Assembly: GCA_035295225.1 (NCBI GenBank)
Contig: DATGJI010000052.1
Coordinates: 62,001-126,000 of the forward strand
DNA from: Candidatus Eremiobacteraceae bacterium
GTDB lineage: Bacteria; Vulcanimicrobiota; Vulcanimicrobiia; Eremiobacterales; Eremiobacteraceae
Reading direction: 5' to 3'
Length of the DNA: 64,000 nt
A program made the position numbers and the translations under genes. A model generated the notes under the pieces. That model was not told where the DNA came from and ran no database searches. It saw only the letters and a list, made by a program, of their open reading frames with translations. The number at the start of each line of letters is the position of its first letter. Within the stretch, counting starts at the first letter, position 1. Of the stretch, positions 26,065 through 34,260 are shown piece by piece.

Positions 26065-28335
26065 CTACTCAGCGATATCTGAGAAAATTGAATCATCTAC
26101 AGCGGGCTCAATGGAGCCGCCACCTATGTCGTCACCGTAATATTGATCAGAGTCATCACCTGGATTAAATTGATCCTCCAACTCAGCGATTTTGTCGTCT
26201 ATCATGGCTCTAGCCGAGTCGATTTCCTTCGTTACTTTAGGATCAGCAAAACCCATCTCCTCGACTACTTCTAGTGAGCGATATAGTGAAGAGTAATGCT
26301 CCTCAGGGTTGGTTCCAGAATCCCAATTCGCTTCAAATAAATCAATATATTCGTCAAAACGGTTAAAATACTCTGATCGAATGAATCCGCGAATGTCCGA
26401 CCGCTCGTCGTCGGTCAACACCTGAGTTATCATCTCATCAGCCATCGGCTCGAGGTCGCCGGCCTCAATTGTTGCTTCGAAGTTCTTGACGAACGCTGTG
26501 CGGACGTCCTCGGGCAGTAAGTCCAAAGCCGCAAGGTGCACAACGAGTTTCCCGAGTGGAAGGTAGATTGCGTATGCGTTCGGCGGCCAAAGCTTCGCGA
26601 AGAAATCCGGATACGCTTGTAGGAAGCGCTCGTTAAAGCTTCGATCACATCTGGTCATCAAGAATGAGGCAACCTTTTCGGTATTTAGAGTTCCGAGGCG
26701 CTCGACGACGGAATCGTAGCGATGTCTCGGAACCGAAACTTTTGCCCCAAGTATGGAAACGGCGCCGCACACGACTTCCTCGACGAGTTGGTCGATGGGT
26801 GTGCCAGCAATATAGATATCGACAAGTTCTGCGCTATTGGCTACGAAGATCGCGAAGGCATCTCGGACTGTCGGATGCTGAAATGCCCAATATTTCGACC
26901 CATCGGCTGTTACCAGCTTTACAAGACTGTTCTTTAGCGCCTCCATCGCGACGTAGACGCTACTTTCGTTAGATCCCAACCGTTTGATAGCATTCTTAGA
27001 TGCATCTGTTAACTCGATGGGACTTGGCAATCGATTGCCCGACATAAACACAATTGCGAGCGCTGCGCGGGTATGGCTGTCCGCAGTTTGAATGATCTCC
27101 AGCAACATTGGTAAAGGATTCTCGACATAGTGACGAACGGCGGCTTGAGTGAATTGCAAATTCTGAGTAAGCGCAGGGTTGCCGAGTCGTCGGGCCGTCT
27201 CCGGTAAGAACCACTTATTCTCCGCAACGCCGCGCAGGAACGGTTGGATTTGTTTCTTATATGTTTTCGACTGACCGCCAAGTTTGATGTGATTGTAAAG
27301 AATCTGAGATTTCTCTGCGAGCGAAAGATTGCGTACCTGTATTACGACTTGCGAGTCCCTAAACAATGGAAAGGCGTCTATTTTTAGGTCTAGTACCGCT
27401 CGCTGGTATATGTATGTGCGCGACGTAAGAAGTACTCTCGCGCCCTTAGTAAGTGCCGCTCTCATGTGAGGAATAATACGATTCCAGTGGTCTGCAACAG
27501 ATAGCTGGTATTGGGTTGTACCAAAGGCGTCATCAAACCAAAACAACTGCTCGGGTTCGTGCGGATTCCAATGATCCTTAAACTCTTCTGGAGAGGTCAA
27601 TTTCAATGGACGTGCTCGCCATAAATCAATTGCAGCAACGCTTAGCCCGGCTGCGATCGTAGACTTGCCAGTCGCGGGATCTCCAAGAAGAAGCACAAAA
27701 CCCTCATCAATTAGCGCTTCTGCCGCTTTTTGCTGAGCTTGCGTTACCACAAGCTTCGAAAGGTCGGGCCCCATAGACGTTAGGATTTCCAGGGCTTGAT
27801 CGTAGTCTCTCTCATCGAGAATTTGGCTGAGGTCTCCTAGACCGTAAAGTCGTGGTACGAGCGCGCGTAATCTCTTGTCTTGTGCAATTTGGAGGTTGAT
27901 CCAGTCCGCTCCATATATTGAGAAATCGTTTATGCCTGCAATGCTTAGAAACTCAACCCTAATTCTGGCTTCAGATTTTGCCGTACATCTTGCGTTGGTC
28001 ATCAATATGTATGAGTCAGCTAGTCCATTGGCAGCTAGTCGTGCCGCCTTTCCAATTTCGTCCTTCAGGTCTGAAAGCGAAATGAGAGAATCCGCGATTG
28101 AAGTGGACTTACATTGGACTACAGTTAAGGCGTTTGGTGGTTCGCCGCGGAATGTCGCGTCGCGGCCCTCGTCATGTGTCGCGGCGAATGTTTGAACGGG
28201 TCGATTAAGAACGGTTTGTAGAATTGTCGCGCACAGATCTTGGAAGGCCTTCCACCCAAGCGAATGCAGATTGAAGTCGGCTGAAGGTGACCCAACTACG
28301 CGTGACTTGCGAGAATCGTTCGAGTCTTGTTGCAT
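26065..28335 (-). CDS. Mrr-like restriction endonuclease fused to a STAND-type NTPase (candidate anti-phage protein)
   Basis: This 756-residue protein has an N-terminal PD-(D/E)xK nuclease domain (GWKAFQDLCATILQ; EGRDA with Asp59; VVQCK with Gln74-x-Lys76). A P-loop NTPase follows: Walker A GDPATGKS at 218-225, Walker B LFWFDDAFG at 264-272 and a TSRTY motif at 304-308. The C-terminal half is helical, as in sensor regions of STAND proteins, and ends in an acidic tail. The layout matches REase-nSTAND proteins of defence islands, in which a phage-protein sensor activates DNA cleavage. It is the outermost left gene of the casposon. No trigger can be inferred. All catalytic residues appear intact. 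Confidence 0.8.
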   Translation of the reverse strand: MQQDSNDSRKSRVVGSPSADFNLHSLGWKAFQDLCATILQTVLNRPVQTFAATHDEGRDATFRGEPPNALTVVQCKSTSIADSLISLSDLKDEIGKAARLAANGLADSYILMTNARCTAKSEARIRVEFLSIAGINDFSIYGADWINLQIAQDKRLRALVPRLYGLGDLSQILDERDYDQALEILTSMGPDLSKLVVTQAQQKAAEALIDEGFVLLLGDPATGKSTIAAGLSVAAIDLWRARPLKLTSPEEFKDHWNPHEPEQLFWFDDAFGTTQYQLSVADHWNRIIPHMRAALTKGARVLLTSRTYIYQRAVLDLKIDAFPLFRDSQVVIQVRNLSLAEKSQILYNHIKLGGQSKTYKKQIQPFLRGVAENKWFLPETARRLGNPALTQNLQFTQAAVRHYVENPLPMLLEIIQTADSHTRAALAIVFMSGNRLPSPIELTDASKNAIKRLGSNESSVYVAMEALKNSLVKLVTADGSKYWAFQHPTVRDAFAIFVANSAELVDIYIAGTPIDQLVEEVVCGAVSILGAKVSVPRHRYDSVVERLGTLNTEKVASFLMTRCDRSFNERFLQAYPDFFAKLWPPNAYAIYLPLGKLVVHLAALDLLPEDVRTAFVKNFEATIEAGDLEPMADEMITQVLTDDERSDIRGFIRSEYFNRFDEYIDLFEANWDSGTNPEEHYSSLYRSLEVVEEMGFADPKVTKEIDSARAMIDDKIAELEDQFNPGDDSDQYYGDDIGGGSIEPAVDDSIFSDIAE

Positions 28336-28374
28336 ATCTTGTCTTGCCTAACCGCGTAACGATGCCGAACCACC

Positions 28375-29274
28375 TTAATCGGACCGCGCCGCTGGAAAGT
28401 GAAAAATGCCCTTCTGCACGAGCTCGTACTCTGAGCGTGTCATTCTTCCCAGTATCACAGGTGATTCGACGTCGATGTCCCTAACCGTCGAATAAATGCC
28501 AACTGGTCCATAGTTGTCTCGGACCAGAACGGTTACAGAAGTACCCGCCTCGTGCGCGAAATAGACGGGAGCTTCTATCTCTACCGGCCTGGTGTACCGT
28601 CGCCGGTGATAGTCCTCGACGTGCAGAAGCGCCTCAAACGCAGCGACACTTCTATTTACTCTGGACATCACAGTTATCACAGGCATCTCCGTTCTCATTC
28701 CTGGCAATCTCACTTTATCACCCACAATCGTGTAGTTGGAGTGAAAAACTGCGTTTCGCAAGTTTGCGTTCCAGGACTCTCTGAACGGTCTTAGTGCTGC
28801 CCTATGGATCGGGTCCGAGGTTAGCTGTCGGAGTTGTTGTATCTTTCGGCCGGGAGACAGCTCAGCTCCGTCGCCATCGCGCTCAAAAACTAGGGTTCGG
28901 TGAGGGTGGCCCGAAGCGATGTGAATCAAATCAGCTACAACTTGATACGGGTAGTATGATTCGACAATATGGCCGTAAAGCCAGAGCCCAATGGTAACTT
29001 CAAGATCATAGTTTGGCAGCGACGCGTGGAGAGCGATAATTTTGGGAAAGATTCGTTTTGTCGTTTCAAACGGGTCGGAGTAGAGATCGCGTTCCTTGTG
29101 TACAAGCGCCAGGATGAAGTCGAATTCAGATTTAGCCTTCGCTGCCTCAAATAGTCTGTTGAAGGCTGTCAAGTACCGCGGCAGATCACGTGAATAAATC
29201 GGATTGAAAGTCAACGGGAGCGGCTCGGCGAACGACCACTCACCATCATCGGATATTGTCCACTTAATGTTCAC
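28375..29274 (-). CDS. Uncharacterised protein with a HEPN-like RNxxxH motif
   Basis: This 299-residue soluble protein has a helical core containing NLRNAVFHSNYTI. The R173-N174-x3-H178 signature is that of HEPN ribonucleases, although only this short motif supports the assignment. Its N-terminal and C-terminal regions show no family I know. It lies between the REase-STAND gene and a membrane-protein gene, in the same direction, within the casposon left arm. HEPN proteins are common in phage-defence and toxin modules, so a nuclease effector role is plausible. The gap to the STAND gene is 39 bp, so they may be co-transcribed. Confidence 0.5.
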   Translation of the reverse strand: MNIKWTISDDGEWSFAEPLPLTFNPIYSRDLPRYLTAFNRLFEAAKAKSEFDFILALVHKERDLYSDPFETTKRIFPKIIALHASLPNYDLEVTIGLWLYGHIVESYYPYQVVADLIHIASGHPHRTLVFERDGDGAELSPGRKIQQLRQLTSDPIHRAALRPFRESWNANLRNAVFHSNYTIVGDKVRLPGMRTEMPVITVMSRVNRSVAAFEALLHVEDYHRRRYTRPVEIEAPVYFAHEAGTSVTVLVRDNYGPVGIYSTVRDIDVESPVILGRMTRSEYELVQKGIFHFPAARSD

Positions 29275-29305
29275 GTGGCGCTCTCGGGACTAAACGGTCG
29301 TAAAT

Positions 29306-30043
29306 CTAGCGACGAAGACTAGTTCCAATCCAGGTTAACAAGGTATCTTCCAACCACGCGACGGCCTTCGCTAAGGGCGAAAGTCCCGGCCGCTCCGAGA
29401 AGTCATGTTCCGGAGCTGGAAACTTTGGGGCACCACGATCAACTCCGGGAGCATGTGTCAGAAAATCAGTATATTCTCTGTTTTTCTCCTGAGAGAAACC
29501 CCGCAACACAGCGATTGCCAAGACTAACACCAAGGCAGGCACATAGTTCCGCGCCATGTTGTAAAAACATGATTGCCCTGCGAGCGCCGGAAAAACAAAA
29601 TAGAACGTTACGACGATGAGCGCCGTGACAAGCAGAAACAGTAGTAAACTGCGCATGAACGTTATGGGCTTGTTTGTTGGCCTGTGAGTCTTGAAGTACC
29701 ATTGAATGTTCCGGTCGTCGTCATCACTCAAGAATTGGCGCTCGATGTTCGCGATCACGACAAGGTTTCTGTTATACCAGAATGATGCGTCCAAGACAAC
29801 CTGGATTGCCCATGTTACAAGGACAATGTAAAGTGACGCGACGATCCAAGTTGGTAACACATCGGAATGAATAGCCGACGTGGCAACGGCGAGCAGCGAG
29901 GCCGCAAAAATTGACACGGCTTGCCATGCAAGCCCGAAGTGGCGACCGATCTCGGCGTTATACGTGTCGTACACCTTGAGCAGGAACTCACTTCGATGAG
30001 ATCGTGGGTCGTCAAGAGACACGGTAGTCGTCCCAAAGTTCAT
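29306..30043 (-). CDS. Four-helix membrane protein of unknown function
   Basis: From ATG 30043 (about 245 residues) the protein shows hydrophobic segments AWQAVSIFAASLLAVATSA, WIVASLYIVLVTWAIQVVLD, LLLFLLVTALIVVTFYFVFP and YVPALVLVLAIAVLRGF, with a charged loop (IERQFLSDDDDRNIQWYFKT) between the pairs. I do not recognise the family. An upstream start at 30142 would overlap the next gene by 131 bp, so the internal ATG is preferred, although it lacks a good ribosome-binding site. Membrane proteins beside STAND and HEPN-like genes are often defence effectors, but nothing here proves it. Confidence 0.55.
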   Translation of the reverse strand: MNFGTTTVSLDDPRSHRSEFLLKVYDTYNAEIGRHFGLAWQAVSIFAASLLAVATSAIHSDVLPTWIVASLYIVLVTWAIQVVLDASFWYNRNLVVIANIERQFLSDDDDRNIQWYFKTHRPTNKPITFMRSLLLFLLVTALIVVTFYFVFPALAGQSCFYNMARNYVPALVLVLAIAVLRGFSQEKNREYTDFLTHAPGVDRGAPKFPAPEHDFSERPGLSPLAKAVAWLEDTLLTWIGTSLRR

Positions 30044-30683
30044 TAATGCTGCGCATGGATTCCAATATGCATCGAACGTAGCCCCCGCGGGGATGTCGTT
30101 GAAAACCTCGGCCGTCAAAGTATTTGCCAAAGGCCGCATCAATTGTAATAGAGTTGCAATCGAAGCTAACTACGTCCATTGACTGAGCCATTTGACGCTG
30201 CGCAAGCGGTCGCCCACCCAGCAAATGAACTGGGGCGCTCAAAAATTGATCCGTCGGAGTAAGCGTCTTCCCATAGCCTGATGGCATACTGAAGCCCAAG
30301 ACGTGGCGGCGATGAGAAATGCTGGGCCGAATCACATTAAATTGTCTGATTTTGGGCACAACGATAACCCATGACGCATACTCGCGCAGTTTCTGAGCCT
30401 GCTCCTTTAGTTCGGAAAGCCTGCGTACATCATCGAGGTCTCGCGCGACCGTGAACAACGGACAATGCAGCTTGACCGCTCGTAGGTGCCGATCAAAATC
30501 GTAGTTTTCCCAGTCGACATCGATCATGCCGACCGATTCCACTCCCCTCAAATCTCTTAAGTTCGTGTATCGCGCACCAGGCAGCCATCCCAGTCGTCGA
30601 GCCTTCCTGGCAATCTCTTTACCGTAGCAAATGATCTTGTAGACGCTTTTGAGGCTCACGGCCACCCAATCCGGCGAGAGCAA
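30012..30683 (-). CDS. Uncharacterised protein, possibly tRNA-guanine transglycosylase-like (DUF6610-type)
   Basis: This 223-residue protein starts at a TTG. Conserved-looking blocks are RRLGWLPGARYTNLRDL, VGMIDVDWENYDFDRHLRAV, FTVARDL, SWVIVVPKI, VHLLGGRPLAQRQMAQSM and VVSFDCNSITIDAAFGKYFD. These recall an uncharacterised family in haloarchaea and phages (DUF6610, as I remember it). The strand pattern and the HLLGG-x-P plus S-x-D-x-N blocks resemble transglycosylase-type barrels such as DpdA, which insert deazaguanine into DNA. This is inference from recollection. It lies between cas1 and the membrane-protein gene. If correct, it could modify element or phage DNA. Confidence 0.4.
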   Translation of the reverse strand: MLSPDWVAVSLKSVYKIICYGKEIARKARRLGWLPGARYTNLRDLRGVESVGMIDVDWENYDFDRHLRAVKLHCPLFTVARDLDDVRRLSELKEQAQKLREYASWVIVVPKIRQFNVIRPSISHRRHVLGFSMPSGYGKTLTPTDQFLSAPVHLLGGRPLAQRQMAQSMDVVSFDCNSITIDAAFGKYFDGRGFQRHPRGGYVRCILESMRSINELWDDYRVS

Positions 30684-30777
30684 AACGGAAATATCGACTG
30701 TGTAAGAATTCTTCTAATCGACTTGTGGCGACTCACCATTAAGGTCACAATTGACCGGCGTCTCACAGACTTTTGCG

Positions 30778-32172
30778 TCATTTGGCTTCCTGTTGCCTCC
30801 GGCGCGCGCGTTTTTCACCGAGCCGTCGCCGATTGCTCGCAGCAATCTTTGCGCCTCGAATTTCAGCTGCCCTGCCTCCATGCCCCGGACTCAACCCCTG
30901 CGCCCTCATCTCGGACAGCTTTGCTTGAGCCGCCTTGATCGGCTGCCGAATCTCAACCGTGTGCCGTAGATAGCACCGGCGACCGCAGAACTTAAGACAT
31001 TTCTTGTGGAGCGGCTGTTGACAATAGCCGCAATTCGCTGCCGAAACCGCTTCGGGAGCTAGAGTACTTCGCTTGCCTCCGAACCGCTGAAGTCTGTACG
31101 GAATCTCCACTTTCCGAAGCTGCGTCACATACTGACTCGCGAGATCCATCGCCGGACCCCGCATCTTCGGCATGAGATTTTGCGCTAGCGATTTGGCGAA
31201 ATCCGGGTCGAGTCGCACGACGCCATCCCGAAGCTCATGGAACATGTACGGACGCAAACCAGCTTTCGAGATCAGCTCTAAAGCCGACAGATCCACTTTG
31301 GCGCGCAGCGGTTCGACAAAATCGAAGATGAACGACTCCCGAAGCCGGTCATCGACGTGGAGTAGCCCCAGATCGGGGTCCAGGCCGTGGGCGACGCATG
31401 CGATCCGCGCCTCGACCTCTAGTAGCGTATAGCTGTAGTTCAGAATAGCATTGAACGGGTCGCGAGCATCCCGCACCTGGCTCCGACTGCCCGTATCTCG
31501 CGCGCAAATGGCTCGCCAATGCGCCGGAATGCGCTTTTGGGTCCACAGGGGCCACGGAAGGGCTCTTCCCGTCAGAAAACGCCAATACGACTTAGCCGCA
31601 GTCCCTTCGAGGGCTAAGAAGCCGTCGAGGGTATTGCAAGTCGATAGGGCCGCCTCGCAAAAACGAATCTCTTCGCCCAAAGCTTTGACTAGAATTTCGG
31701 GGCTAGGATTTGCGCTAATTTTGGCGTTAATTTTGTCCACCGTTATCGAGGCAAGTGCAAAAAGCGTCTCGATTTGTGAGGAAAATTTTCGTCTTAGGAG
31801 CCACCGGCAAAGATCCACTCCAAAATCCGTTGCTCCGGCTATCGCTTGCTTTCGCTTAATCGGGCCATCGTGAGGAGCGTCTGGAATGAGACAGTTTATG
31901 AGACGACTGTCGGAGCCGACTATCGCGACCGAAATTCCCATGCGGTTGCACCAGTCGAGTGCCCCGATAGTGATAACCCCGGCGGGTGCGCGAACAACTA
32001 ACCGATCAATAGCGCACTTGCCTCGTGGGAAGTGAATTTCGCGACCGGATCCTTCGCTCGGGAAGCCATCGCAGATTATCAGGTGACCTTGATCAACTTT
32101 GATTTCGGCGACGTATCCTTCGACGACGAGGATTTCGCTTTCCCTTGGCGTTGGTTGCGCTCGCTCGATCAT
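30778..32172 (-). CDS. cas1: Cas1-family integrase (casposase) with a C-terminal zinc-finger-like tail
   Basis: This 464-residue protein has the full Cas1 fold: an N-terminal beta domain (LIICDG, IHFPRGKCAIDRLVV, NRMGISVAIVGSDSRLINCL) and an alpha-helical catalytic domain. Metal ligands are Glu189 (FLALEGTAAKSYWRFL), His272 (LGLLHVDDRLRESF) and Glu287 (FDFVEPLRAKVD). NAILNYSYTLLEVEARIACV is also diagnostic. A tail with CGYC-x7-C-x3-C-x3-C (residues 381-400) and a very basic end could bind DNA. There is no cas2 nearby; PolB, HNH and inverted repeats make it a transposon integrase rather than CRISPR adaptation. Its ATG, preceded by AAAGG, lies 80 bp inside the upstream gene. Confidence 0.95.
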   Translation of the reverse strand: MIERAQPTPRESEILVVEGYVAEIKVDQGHLIICDGFPSEGSGREIHFPRGKCAIDRLVVRAPAGVITIGALDWCNRMGISVAIVGSDSRLINCLIPDAPHDGPIKRKQAIAGATDFGVDLCRWLLRRKFSSQIETLFALASITVDKINAKISANPSPEILVKALGEEIRFCEAALSTCNTLDGFLALEGTAAKSYWRFLTGRALPWPLWTQKRIPAHWRAICARDTGSRSQVRDARDPFNAILNYSYTLLEVEARIACVAHGLDPDLGLLHVDDRLRESFIFDFVEPLRAKVDLSALELISKAGLRPYMFHELRDGVVRLDPDFAKSLAQNLMPKMRGPAMDLASQYVTQLRKVEIPYRLQRFGGKRSTLAPEAVSAANCGYCQQPLHKKCLKFCGRRCYLRHTVEIRQPIKAAQAKLSEMRAQGLSPGHGGRAAEIRGAKIAASNRRRLGEKRARRRQQEAK

Positions 32173-33208
32173 GTCGCAGCCTTTCTGCTTTGGTCATACT
32201 AGTTAGCATTCCAGCGAGATTCGAAAGGATAGACAGCGCAGTTGGCGATGATCCGCCGCGAAGTTCATTAAGCACCGGCAGCGCGTTGGGATTAGAGCGC
32301 GACTCCAGAATGGTTACCAAAATGAAAACTTTGAGGAGACCCCGGAAATCCTCGCTGAGGACGATGCTATTGAGCTTTGTGACCTTTGCATCCGACAAGG
32401 CTCGCCTAACTTGGTCGAGACCCAATCGCAACGTTTCGTTTAACGACGGTCCGATCCGAAGCGCACTCTGGAGGTCGTCATGCGTCGCGCGGACTACCGC
32501 GTTGAAAAGACTGTTCTGCGATTCATCTCTTGTAAACCACGGTATCATCGGCCGAAGCATAAACACAACCGCTCTTGCCACGGTGGCAATCTCGGAACGA
32601 GTCATGCCAAGCCGCCCCCTCTCGCGGTCATAAAGAACCAGAAACGCTTGGAGGGCCGACTGAAGGTCGAGTTCTAGCTCATGTGGATCGAGTTGCAAGT
32701 AGATCTGACCCAAAATTGCCACTAAAAGAGTTTCCAGCGACTCACGCCAGTCAAGGTATCGAGGTTCCGTTCGAACGCCTTTCAACATTTTACGCGACAG
32801 GGACTTCGCGGACCGTTTAATGTCTTCGAGTGTGTAGGATTTGGACCCGGGCAAATGCGTCTGACGAATTAGCGCCCGGTGCACGAGGCCGAAGAAGTGG
32901 CTCAACCTCGTCCGCAGCTCTGTCCTGACAAGCTCCCAGGGGATATCTCGATCCCCGATAATAGCGAGTTCCAGGGCAAGGGCACCCAACCGAAATCTTC
33001 CTTTGAGCTGAGCCTTGACCGTGAGTAGCTTAATCAACCTCCGTTCGTCGCTTGCGGTCATTCCATAGGTCTTTGTGCCAGGGATACGCTTGAGCGGCGG
33101 CACCACGTTGCCGTCGCGCAGCGTCTTCCATATGGACGGAGTGAGCGACACGCCGCGGCTTCGAAGTCTTGTGATGACTTCACCCAACGAGTGTGACTGC
33201 GTGTCCAT
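32093..33208 (-). CDS. Casposon protein with an N-terminal MerR-like DNA-binding region
   Basis: The first 70 residues of this 371-residue protein (LGEVITRLRSRGVSLTPSIW, a KRIPGTKTYGMTASDERRLI wing) resemble the winged HTH of MerR-like proteins that read a terminal or operator sequence. The rest is helical with a very basic tail ([12 protein letters not shown]). I recognise no further family. It is the first gene of the leftward operon and overlaps cas1 by 80 bp, implying tight co-translation. Candidate roles are end recognition alongside Cas1, or control of the divergent promoter at 33209-33332. Confidence 0.6.
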   Translation of the reverse strand: MDTQSHSLGEVITRLRSRGVSLTPSIWKTLRDGNVVPPLKRIPGTKTYGMTASDERRLIKLLTVKAQLKGRFRLGALALELAIIGDRDIPWELVRTELRTRLSHFFGLVHRALIRQTHLPGSKSYTLEDIKRSAKSLSRKMLKGVRTEPRYLDWRESLETLLVAILGQIYLQLDPHELELDLQSALQAFLVLYDRERGRLGMTRSEIATVARAVVFMLRPMIPWFTRDESQNSLFNAVVRATHDDLQSALRIGPSLNETLRLGLDQVRRALSDAKVTKLNSIVLSEDFRGLLKVFILVTILESRSNPNALPVLNELRGGSSPTALSILSNLAGMLTSMTKAERLRHDRASATNAKGKRNPRRRRIRRRNQS

Positions 33209-33332
33209 CTATAAGAATACGACTAAGCCGAATTTTGCTCCCGTCGAACTTGTCACAGAAGCACGCAAAATTACAAGGGTCAAACTTCGAGAATCGTAAT
33301 TTGACTTGTTGCGCCATAAGGAGGGCGCAACG
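33209..33332. promoter_or_regulatory. Divergent promoter region of the casposon core
   Basis: This 124-bp gap separates the leftward MerR-like/cas1 operon from the rightward HTH/HNH/polB operon. It is AT-rich compared with the host and must contain both promoters; I cannot assign -35/-10 boxes with confidence. A strong ribosome-binding site AAGGAGGG (33318-33325) precedes the ATG at 33333. One of the two flanking HTH proteins may bind here to balance integrase and polymerase expression. Confidence 0.6.
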
Positions 33333-33848
33333 ATGCAACGACGATTCAAATCGCACAATGCCAGCCGCATACGGCTCACAGCGCTCAGTACGAGCCAGGA
33401 GATGCGTTATAGAAGCAGCCTGGATGCAATCAAGCTTATCCGTGAAGGGAATGCAAAGTCGTTGACCCAGGCTGCTCGCGAATCTGGAACGACGGTACCG
33501 ACGGTGCTGCGATACGCTCGATCAGCCATCGTTCGGCAGCGCGGCAGGTACGGCGTTCGCCATAGTGATCGCCTCCGTCGCGAGCTTGTCTTTTACGCTC
33601 CGACCGGCAGGACAACGCTGGTGACACACAGCTCGCGTCAGGCGACGGAGATCGCCAAATACCATAACGCCGTGAAAGCGTTTGTTAGCCACGGCGACTT
33701 CGGTGCGCTAAAGGAATTTCGAAACAAGTCCATCGCCGTCCACGGAAAGCGTTACGAATTTCTTACCGATACTCGCATCTTGAACCGGCTTGCTCGCGCG
33801 GGCGAGTTGAGCGTTCTTGAAATCTATAGCTCCGTCGGAAACAACTGA
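33333..33848 (+). CDS. Small helix-turn-helix protein of the casposon core
   Basis: This 171-residue basic protein has an HTH at residues 43-61 (SLTQAARESGTTVPTVLRYA), then RYGVRHSDRLRRELVFYAPT and HGDFGALKEFRNKSIAVHG. Such short HTH proteins accompany polB and HNH genes in casposon-like elements and may bind the ends or regulate expression. The start at 33333, not 33306, is set by the AAGGAGGG ribosome-binding site seven bases upstream. It is followed one base later by the HNH gene. Confidence 0.7.
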   Translation: MQRRFKSHNASRIRLTALSTSQEMRYRSSLDAIKLIREGNAKSLTQAARESGTTVPTVLRYARSAIVRQRGRYGVRHSDRLRRELVFYAPTGRTTLVTHSSRQATEIAKYHNAVKAFVSHGDFGALKEFRNKSIAVHGKRYEFLTDTRILNRLARAGELSVLEIYSSVGNN

Positions 33849-33849
33849 G

Positions 33850-34260
33850 ATGGATCATAATAAAGAAATCGAGCGGCTCATTCGGACCGAGAAGCGACTT
33901 CAAATCCTCAAAGCCGACACGCCGCGTTGTAGCATCTGTGGTTACGATAAGCCGCGCTCACTTGAGCGGCACCATATCGCAGGCCACAATAACAGCGAAA
34001 CCACAGTCTGGTTGTGTCGTAACTGCCATGACGAGATCAGCGATCGACAGGAAGATCTTGATCCTGATTTGCGTTCGAACACGAACCAGGATCCGCTCTT
34101 GAGACAAGCGGCAATGCTGCAAGGCGGCGCAATGCTCTTGCTCGTGCTGCTGATCGCGTTTCTTGCTTGGAGTGCCTGGGATGTGAAGGCGTCCGCGGAC
34201 TTGACAGCTGCCTACGGCGAGAATTGGTATCGCGTTATCGCAGAGCCCGCACCTCGATGA
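33850..34260 (+). CDS. HNH endonuclease with a membrane segment
   Basis: This 136-residue protein has a complete HNH/zinc motif: CSIC (27-30), LERHHIAGHNN (His41-His42) and LCRNCHDEISD (Cys56, Cys59, His60). Unusually, a hydrophobic helix (MLLLVLLIAFLAWSAWDV, residues about 95-112) follows, suggesting membrane attachment. HNH nucleases are a standard companion of Cas1 and PolB in casposons; their exact job is unknown. The ATG is one base after the HTH stop, and its stop overlaps the polB start (ATGA). The longer ORF reading from 33817 overlaps the HTH gene and is rejected. Confidence 0.85.
   Translation: MDHNKEIERLIRTEKRLQILKADTPRCSICGYDKPRSLERHHIAGHNNSETTVWLCRNCHDEISDRQEDLDPDLRSNTNQDPLLRQAAMLQGGAMLLLVLLIAFLAWSAWDVKASADLTAAYGENWYRVIAEPAPR

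Noticed and set aside
30778-32172. Cas1 as part of a CRISPR-Cas adaptation module
   Set aside because: No Cas2, effector or repeat-spacer array is visible, and the gene sits with PolB and HNH between inverted repeats that form a proven insertion.
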